Shown here: positions 52,441 through 64,000 of the stretch, piece by piece
Position numbering within the stretch: position 1 is the stretch's first letter
Layout of the letters: each line of letters opens with the position of its first letter
Origin: Hoplostethus atlanticus
Lineage: Eukaryota; Chordata; Actinopteri; Trachichthyiformes; Trachichthyidae
NCBI GenBank assembly: GCA_034670405.1
Contig: JAXDDX010000004.1
Coordinates: 5,601,501-5,665,500 of the forward strand
Direction of reading: 5' to 3'
Length of the DNA: 64,000 bases
Translations under genes and position numbers: made by a program
Notes under the pieces: generated by a model
What the model was told of the DNA's origin: nothing
The model's input: the letters and a program-made list of their open reading frames with translations, nothing else
Databases searched by the model: none

Positions 52441-52942
52441 ACTAGAAAGGTAATAAGGTAATAATGTAAACTTAGCAACTTTGTCGACCCGCCAGATCTC
52501 CCACCCGCTAGAATATTGTGTAAGTTATAGAGCATCTAATGTTTCGAGATAGAAGGCATTCTCTCATCTGTACCTTAGTCTCGTTGTAAAATTTAAGCGC
52601 ACATTTCCGAGCATCATTTATCATCATTTCAGAGCATCATTGAGGAAAGGGTAATCGGTAACCCTCTGCAACACACCACCACCCACACGTCCACACATGT
52701 GTTATGATGATCCCGATCAGATACATCAGGCTGTCTAAGTCTCGCGGTATTCTTCCTTCCACCTTCAGGACTCTGGACAGCGCGCTGGCGTCTGCATGTG
52801 GCGGGTGTAGCTGTGTTTGATTTGGGACTGAGCGACCCACCGGTTGGTTTTATATTGGACCGTTTTAAACGTAACTTAAATCGCCTACTACGGGCCTATT
52901 CTTGTTTCTTCGTGGAACAGGAATCATTTTGTCGGCATCACC
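52441..52942. promoter_or_regulatory. Shared upstream region between rpap1 (minus) and tmem151b (plus)
   Basis: About 1.1-1.3 kb separates the divergent coding starts, and this block lies between the presumed transcription starts. I see no clear TATA box. CpG dinucleotides become more frequent towards tmem151b (from about 52.9 kb). The role as a shared or bidirectional promoter is inferred from gene orientation only. Confidence 0.4.
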
Positions 52943-53143
52943 ATGGTCAATCTGTGCTGCCTTTGCTGCGGTGAAATCCCTCAACCCCGCCCCCCTCCGT
53001 CCAGCCAGTCGGGACCACCTCGGGATCCCCGATCCGTGCAGCAGCTTGGCTCCGGCCCAGATGGTTTGGGACTGAAAAAGGCACAAGGAAAAGGAGGAAA
53101 CGGGGCGAAGTCTAACTCGGAGCAGGTTAAGAAAGCGGAATGA
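52943..53143 (+). CDS. Upstream ORF, 66 codons, in the tmem151b leader
   Basis: The ORF starts in an excellent Kozak context (CACCATGG) 231 bases before the presumed tmem151b ATG, on the same strand, and ends 30 bases before it. The product begins MVNLCCLCCGE, a cysteine cluster that could be acylated or bind metal. It then becomes rich in Pro, Ser, Gly and Lys, with no membrane segment. I recognise no homologue. It could be a regulatory uORF, a small protein of its own, or an alternative N-terminus: a possible donor CAG|GTTAAG (GT at 53126) closes its frame in phase 0, as tmem151b exon 1 does. Whether it is translated cannot be told from sequence. Confidence 0.45.
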   Translation: MVNLCCLCCGEIPQPRPPPSSQSGPPRDPRSVQQLGSGPDGLGLKKAQGKGGNGAKSNSEQVKKAE

Positions 53144-53173
53144 ACTTAGGCTCTGCCATGCTAAAAGTGCAGC

Positions 53174-53199
<26 letters not shown>
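53140..53199 (+). other. Second uORF overlapping the tmem151b start
   Basis: An ATG shares bases with the TGA of the 66-codon uORF (ATGA overlap) and opens a 19-codon frame that runs out of frame across the tmem151b ATG at 53174. Such stop-start overlaps can allow reinitiation. Here that would direct ribosomes away from the main start. The arrangement is seen in the sequence; its effect is inferred. Confidence 0.4.
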
Positions 53200-57412
<4,213 letters not shown>

Positions 57413-58771
57413 AGGAAAAAAAAAGAGGCACATTTTGACCAAAAAGTTCAAATAAATTAGGATATCAGACAATGTTGACATAAGAGACAGAGGTTTGTGG
57501 GTAAAATGGAACGGGGTTCTTTCAGGGAATTCTTTAGTTGACGTCAAAGAAACTTTCATAGAACTTTTGACTCAAAAACAAGTCAAAGAGTCTGTGTGTG
57601 TGTATTGCACTTGTACATATTACAGTTAAATTGCCTCTATGAAAACAACAGGGTGCTGTTATTATGGGACTGTGTGCTATGTATCTAAAATGCCTTGTGA
57701 CATTCTCTCAATGTTGTGCTCTCCTTGCTGCAACACCACTCTGTCAGCTAAAGTGGTGTGTTCAATTGCCCTTTCAACAATGACCAACTAGCGGTTCTGA
57801 TTAGATGGTGCATAAAATGTCATTGATAATTGTATGACTTGAACATCCTGTTTATTTTCATGACCCATATTTTCTCTGGAAAGCCACGTCATGGGGAGCA
57901 AAACCTTATTAGCTGTTAGTCATCTTGTATACATTATGTACGTGTGTGGATAGATACTGATAATTGACATACATACTGCCCATTTAGAGGCATATGTGAG
58001 AGTAATACATGTTACTACAACAATGTCAGTAGACAGCAAGGCGAGACCAAAGATGTGGGATTAATAAGAGTATTCAATATGTTCAGTTCTTTATTTGATC
58101 AAACACTGTGTAGCATTTAGACTGAGAAGAATATGAGAACGTGAAGATCAAAATGTAAGCAGTATTTCAAAGAGCAACTAGATGGGTTACATTTTCTGAA
58201 CATTTGTGAAGGGGATGTTTTCAAATGATATGGTAAGTGCATTGAAATAGTGAGAGAGGCTGCACTCTGAGAGGACATTCTACAGGTTAATAGCATCCCA
58301 GGTGTTCAGGTTTCAAACAGATAGACATGAATGCAGATTAATCCACAAAACCTGGTCAGTGGCCTAAAGTCAGGATGAATTTTATCTTGTTAACCAACAC
58401 AATAGCTCACAAAATACTTGAAAATGCTTTTTAAAATGTGGGTCCACAGAGACATTTGAAAACCAGCAATTAAAGTTTCAACCAAGATGGAGCAAGATTT
58501 CCTACTAGGTCTGCATCATATTGCATCTTCTCGGGTCTGCTTGTATTCTCATCGGTCCAAATATTAATGACTGGAAGGCAGACCAGATTCTAAATTTTCA
58601 TTGAAGAGTTAACATATCAATGATCCTGACACATACGGTCAAGCACTTCCAAACTACAAACCATCCCACGGCTCCTAATTCCTGCCGACTCTCTCTTTGG
58701 ACCTCACATTTCACTCCAAAACAGCTGTAGGAAGATTACTATGGATACCTTGGACAGATAATATGTGGTCA

Positions 58772-58798
<27 letters not shown>
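58772..58798. repeat. (CA)n microsatellite
   Basis: About 13 CA units. Confidence 0.93.
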
Positions 58799-58802
<4 letters not shown>

Positions 58803-59264
58803 GAGACTAATGCATGTTAAACTTTAAATGTTACATCAAAGTTAATGTTGCTTTAAAAATCATGGAAGACCATGTAAAACAAAGCAAAGTTTTTCAAGAG
58901 AACAGGTAATTCCACTGATATCTGGGACATCACTTCCTAAAGGGAGAAAAGAAGAGACAGTAGGAGAGGAGAGGAGGCAGAATTCTGAGAAAAAAGTCTG
59001 CAAAAGAATAACCTGCTAGCTATAGAAACTACAAAAATAAGTGGCAGCAATTGTGAGCTATATCCCAATCACACAATGTTGAATGACGAAATGCTTGAGC
59101 AGTTTCAAATGGCAGTGACTGTTAAAAAAGAGGCAAAATAATTAAATATTTTCCCTTGAATTTGTTTTATGTCGTTTCCTCCAATTTCCATCATACATAA
59201 GGCTGGGTTGCAACAACAAGGATTAACTTAACCACCCTAAAGGCTGTAGGTTCATCATGTAGCC

Positions 59265-59489
59265 CAGGGGTTCCCAAGCTTTTTCATGTCAAAGATAGAA
59301 TTGCATAAGTGTCTACACTCTAGGTGGTAGGAGAAACCTACCTCCTTAGCCATTCTCTCATATCCAGCGTGTGAAATAATACTGAAATTAGCCTATTCGA
59401 GAGACATTTTGCTGGGGACCCCTGGAACCCTGTTTAGGGACCACTGGTGGTCCGTAGACCCCACTTTGTAACCCGCTTGTGGACCACTG
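59265..59489. mobile_element. hAT-like MITE fragment
   Basis: The left end CAGGGGTTCCCAAGCTTTTT and the right end (complement CAGTGGTCCACAAGC) resemble hAT/Charlie termini. The interior has GGGGACCCCTGGAACCC and GGTCCGTAGACCCC phrases common in such repeats. No matching 8-bp target duplication was seen. Confidence 0.55.
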
Positions 59490-60060
59490 AGAAACTCCTT
59501 CGTGTTGACGGCTAGATGGCGGTAGCTACCGAGGAAATTATTGTTCATATTTTGATTATATTCGACCAAATGATGATGTCTACTAGGACAAGCACAGAAA
59601 CGTTTATCCTAAATGGTAATTTCATATAGGCCTATCCATGGGGTGTTTTTAAATTTACAAAAAGTTATCAGTAACTTGGTTAAGACTCGACACTAAGAGG
59701 TCGTTTTATTCACTATACCATACCGGCACGGCGGGGCGGTGCAGCAATGTCCTGCCATTTTTCATGATATGAGCCAATGAGCCTTAACATTGGACGATTG
59801 CCTTTTGGAGCGCTTGTGTAGACGTTTTACATATCGTTCTTTCTTTTATGCGCCTGAATTTTTATTTTAAACATTGTTTTACTTTTACTTCTTTATGTGG
59901 GTTTGACCGCATTTAGACTACACATCGTTATATGTTGTTGGTCTGCAACTTTGTCATGGTGGCTCTGTCCTGGCTAAGCCTGGCGCGAGAAGGGGCTTTT
60001 TCTTAATGTCAGTGAAACTAATACGGTAAAATAAAGGCTGAAAAGTAAAACCTCCAATAT

Positions 60061-60489
60061 TCCAATGTGCGCGGCAATTTGTCCCGGCCGAACTAACAAG
60101 CGCTCCATGACGTCACGTCCTTCGCGCGGGACGTTAACATCAGCTAACTGATTGACTGCCGAAACTAAACATGTTTTGTTGACTTTGGCTAAATACATGG
60201 AAGCTAATTGTATTTTTTCTTTTTCTTTTTAAAAATCCACTCGTATATTGTTGATGGCATTCTTGACAGTGGTTGAAACGCATTTCCGGTTTTCCGGAGA
60301 AGACTAGTCAGTCCTGTTACTGTACGAAGCTACAGCAAAGCTGTTGTTGACATCCATGACCACCACGGATGTGTAGGGTGACTAGCTATCGCTCAGCTGT
60401 CGCGGAAGTTTTCTTTGGCATGTGTTTAAACCCCTGGGTGAACTGCGATTCGGCATTAAGCTGATATAAAGTCTTTATTTTTTGTTGAA
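60061..60489 (+). promoter_or_regulatory. lrr1: lrr1 promoter region with a full CRE and ETS-like sites
   Basis: CpG density rises sharply here (GCGCGGCAA, CCCGGCCG, TCGCGCGGGACG). A full palindromic CRE, TGACGTCA, lies at 60108-60115. ETS-core CCGGTTTTCCGG-type sites lie near 60285-60300, and a CGGAAG lies near 60402. No TATA box was seen. This fits a CpG-rich housekeeping promoter; factor binding is inferred. Confidence 0.55.
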
Positions 60490-63301
60490 ATGAAGCTGCA
60501 ATGTGATGTCGAGGTTGTGAATCGTATGCTTCCCACGTTTGGCATGAAAAGCCGAGGGAAGGGCACAAGAGCAGTGCTTTCAATTGGGAAGCATTTAGAC
60601 AAGACCACTCAACGCAGCAATATCTACATGATGATCTGCACAGCGAAAGACAGGGCAGGGTCAAAGTACAAGGTGTGTGTGTTGTTGCTGTTCTCGGTGC
60701 TGCTGTTGCTGCTACTGTTGTGTGTTTATGTGCGTCTTTTCTATACGTGGTCCTTGTCCCACCACCACAAAACGTTCACCTGCTACTGCCCTGATCGTTG
60801 TCAACACTGTGGTGCATTAATAATGTACTCAGTGGAATGTGGGCTTAGATGGTGTTTTCCAAATCAAGCTAGTGGCAAGAGGCTTCTTATCATATTAAAA
60901 GGTGGTTTGTCTATTCTTGTTGAATGAGTGAATCATTCCTTGGGAGAATATGTGCACCCGCCCTCTTGGTGTGTTAAGTATTTTTCCATTGCTGAACTCT
61001 AATATTTGCCAACTTTATCTTTCAGTTGAAAGACAACATAGAGAAGTTCTTCACATGGTTCGTAGAGGAGGGCAAGGCTACCGTGAGATTAAAGGAACCT
61101 GCTGTTGACATATGTTTGAGCAAGGTACAAGACCCAACATGATGTTTACATATAGACCCTTCTGTTTCATAACAAAGGCTTGCTGTATTGTGTATGGATC
61201 GAATAACATTTCCCTGTTTAGCAACTGCACTTTTAAAGGGCTGTATTCATTCCTGTCTCTGTAAAAATAGCTCCAGTTAATGTGGAAATAAGGTTCTGTA
61301 AGGCCTATTGATGAAAACTGAAAGTGCTTCAGAGACCCACAGTGGCATTTAATATTGCTAAATTAAGGTTCAAAATGCAAAAACAAGACTCAACACAGTC
61401 AAACTGTCCACCAGCGAGCAGCAAGTCCTGCTGTTTTTCTGTCAGGTGTGTTGTATTAACAAATCATGCTGATTATGTGATACTCTTATGCTACGAAACC
61501 TATGCTGGTACAGACACTGTGGCAGCCTCATTGTTTTCAGTGGCTGCAAAATGCCTCCTGGCTGTTTTGAGGCAATAATGACCTTTCACCTAGATTCAAA
61601 CATAGTTCAGCTCATCATGTTGACAGAAATACACACACACTGGCTGGTAGCAAGTTGGGCAGGTAAACAATGAAAACAGAAGTAATGTTACTGTGAGAGA
61701 TGAGAAAAAAACTCTGTTGGACCTACTTTCCATTATGTTTTCCCTACAGCATTCAGTTCAGTTCACATTATTCATACAAAGGAAGTGTGTCAAGATATTT
61801 CAGGCTAGTGAATTTAGGTTGCCTATGTAAAGGAAATGATTCATATCCTCTATCTTTTGTAATGTTGTGTCATGCAGCTTTCTTGTGCCACCATCACCTT
61901 GGAAAAATACTGCCACACCGCTTTCTCTATAAATGATTTATCTGTTGTTTATTTGTTTGTTTGCTTATAGGCTGATGCAAATAGCTTGAAGAACTTCCTC
62001 TCAGCCGCTCGTTTAGCAGACAGAGGAAGTGACGCAAGCAGCCTTCCTCTTTCCACGCTCACTCCTGTTCGCGCTAGGGACGTAGAAAAACCCAAGAAGA
62101 AACTCACCATTGTCTCCAAGAAAGACTACCCCCTGACCTCCAACTTCCCCTACTCTCTGGAGCAACTCCAGGTGTCCTACTGCAAGCTGTCACGTGTGGA
62201 CATGCGGATGCTGTCCCTTAAAGGTAAAGTAGATGGGGTAGTCAGTGAAAATTTGTATATGATAAAGCAAAAGCGTTTATCCTTAATATTGCATAGTGCT
62301 TGATTTGCATTCTGTATCTGCTCAACTCCCTTTTTTCATAACAATTTGTCATTGGACCATGTTTCTGTCTTTTCACTAGCTGTTCTATTAAATCAGAAGT
62401 AATGACTACTTTTTGTTTTTTGCAGCTCTTCGCAAACTAGACCTCAGCAACAACCACATTAAGAAGCTACCTGCCACCATCGGTGACCTCGGCTGCCTGG
62501 CTGAGCTTGTCCTCCACAACAACCACCTGGAGAGCTTCAGCGAGGCCCTCTGCCTGTCTACCCTGCAGCGGACCCTTCAGCACCTAGACCTCAGCCAGAA
62601 CCGGCTGCAGGGCCTTCCCTCTCAGTTCTGCCAGCTCCGAGAACTGGTGAACCTCAAACTGGACGACAACAAGCTCATTTGGCTGCCATTCCACATTGGC
62701 CGCCTCTCTAAGCTGAGGTTCCTGTCTGCAGCACACAACCAGCTGGCTCTGCTGCCCACTGACTTCCGCAAGTTGAGCCTGGAGAACTTGGACTTGTTTG
62801 GGAACCCATTCACCCAGCCCAACCCTCTGGACCACACAATCCACCTTACATTCCCCCTTCCACTTCAGGAGCTAGCCTCCAGGGCTGTGGCCAACCTCAG
62901 GTTGGAATTAGGCTAACGACACTTAGTACACCATACTTGATTGATTGATGATTACAGTCTACACAAGCCTGCACTAAAAGTGCTGTGTAAGATTAAAAGT
63001 GCTCTTACAGTAAACTAACCTTGTTTTGTCTGATTCATCTCATAGGATACCGTACGGACCTCACCTCATCCCTTCCCATTTGTGTCGAGACCTTGAAGTA
63101 GCCAAGGACTGTGACTGCGGTCGTGTCTGCATCAACTTCTTCATCAAGACAGCAGTAAGCATGAACCTGCATCAGGTCTCTCACACAGTGGTCCTGGTGG
63201 ATGATATGGGAGGCACAGATGCTCCAGTGCAGCACCACTTCTGTTCCCTCTCCTGCTACTCAGAGTTCTTAGACAACTGCCTCCAGAGAGGAATCAGATG
63301 A
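60490..63301 (+). CDS. lrr1: Leucine-rich repeat protein 1, CUL2 substrate receptor (five exons)
   Basis: Exons are 60490-60672, 61026-61124, 61971-62223, 62426-62900 and 63046-63301, with GT-AG borders and matching phases. They give 421 aa against about 414 in human LRR1 (PPIL5). The N-terminus MKLQCDVEVVNRMLP, then LKDNIEKFFTWFVEEGKATV, matches the family N-terminal domain. SKKDYPLTSNFPYSLEQLQ and DMRMLSLK precede the leucine-rich repeats (about residues 179-320: LRKLDLSNNHIKKLPATIG, LENLDLFGNPF). A VHL-box-like stretch follows (LQELASRAV, then IPYGPHLIP). The C-terminus has a cysteine pattern (CDCGRVC, CSLSC) and ends QRGIR. In vertebrates CUL2-LRR1 ubiquitylates MCM7 on terminated CMG helicase so that p97 can unload it. 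No frame problems were seen. The family is certain; fine domain limits are approximate. Confidence 0.97.
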
Positions 63302-63979
63302 AGAACAAACTCTGTTTTGACAGGGAACATGGCAACAGCTGGAAATTGTGATCACCTTGACCCGGACTAAACTCAACTGTAAATTTGGATGTTGTTACAT
63401 TTATACAGCAGTTCATGACACATAGTTGCGAGCCAGGAGGTTCCATGTGGTTAGACAATGAGAAAAGGAATTTGCAGTGCTACATAACTGAAAGCATTGG
63501 TGCATTTTTTTCTGTCAATGTCATTGTGCAAAGGACAGTATTGACTCTTTTGAGCTTTGTTATATAAAGCACTTCATGTTGCTTGTTTTACACTCAGATC
63601 TAACATTTAATGCACTTCCCACACAAGTGAGATAAGAGGCAAGCATCTGTAGCTTCATACCTGACTGCTACATTACTGTCAAGTTGCACTGACATGAGGC
63701 CTGACATGATACATACTGACAGTTTGGCTCTGCTGTTGCTAAATCTCATAAGTTGTCTTGATTTCTTGTATCTTCAGCTAACTTTTTTACTGTGTTTTTC
63801 TTGCCTCCTATTGCAAACCGCCCCTACCTCAGACCTTCTTCTACGAGGCAGGGGAAGAAAAAAAGACATTGTGTCACCTTGTTTTCCTGAATTACACGCT
63901 TCAGGTTCCATAGGTATTGCATAAAGGGAGTTGGTTTTTACTGTGTTTATGATGCACAATTTTTATAAATGAAAAATTA

Positions 63980-63985
63980 AATAAA
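63980..63985 (+). terminator. lrr1: Likely lrr1 polyadenylation signal
   Basis: A canonical AATAAA lies about 680 bases after the lrr1 stop, and no earlier canonical signal is evident. The cleavage site would lie at or just past the window edge. Confidence 0.6.
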
Positions 63986-64000
63986 AATATACATTGTCCT

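Larger units (their letters stand above)
57413..60060. other. tmem151b 3' region and intergenic DNA
   Basis: No ORF with coding character was seen. An AATAAA at 57451-57456 lies only 39 bases past the tmem151b stop, so the true 3' end may be further on. The stretch also holds a CA tract (58772-58798) and a hAT-like fragment (59265-59489). Confidence 0.6.

Overview
The window is vertebrate, almost certainly teleost, nuclear DNA. The three recognisable genes are intron-bearing orthologues of vertebrate genes with GT-AG introns. The non-coding DNA is full of long CA/GT and GA/CT microsatellites, tRNA-headed fish-type SINEs, hAT-type DNA transposon remnants and a Pao/BEL fossil. All gene names come from remembered vertebrate protein sequences and exon phasing; no database search was run.

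Layout. Bases 1-39500 are gene-poor: I found no supportable host exon. This part holds a hAT remnant interrupted by a ~650-bp inverted-repeat element pair (4.9-7.1 kb), a CpG-richer block with a conserved-noncoding-like neighbour (13.4-14.2 kb), a degenerate tract with coding-like cysteine motifs (16.1-17.1 kb), a degenerate minisatellite (17.7-18.0 kb), a complete-looking SINE (18.9 kb), an old broken Pao/BEL LTR element (19.4-21.8 kb), a hAT MITE with an 8-bp target duplication (27.0-27.8 kb), a second SINE (34.8 kb) and many microsatellites.

Bases 39566-51818 (minus strand) carry rpap1, the RNA polymerase II-associated protein 1 gene. I resolved 26 coding exons with consistent phases, giving about 1419 residues if two single-base frame breaks are ignored. 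Both breaks lie in the same CTT CCC TC context. Bases 53174-57412 (plus strand) carry a two-exon TMEM151 family gene, closest to TMEM151B. It is head-to-head with rpap1 and is preceded by a 66-codon ORF in a strong Kozak context. Bases 60490-63301 (plus strand) carry lrr1, five exons and 421 residues, the substrate receptor of the CUL2 ubiquitin ligase that acts in replisome disassembly.

The three genes do not form an obvious pathway. rpap1 (Pol II assembly) and lrr1 (CMG unloading) are housekeeping genes, while tmem151b is a small membrane-protein gene. The most unusual things seen are the paired rpap1 frame breaks, several perfect short-loop hairpins (one 31 bp beyond the rpap1 3' end, one 20 bp just before an rpap1 3' splice site), the upstream ORF arrangement of tmem151b, and the inverted pair near 6 kb. 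I did not find a system that I could defend as wholly new.
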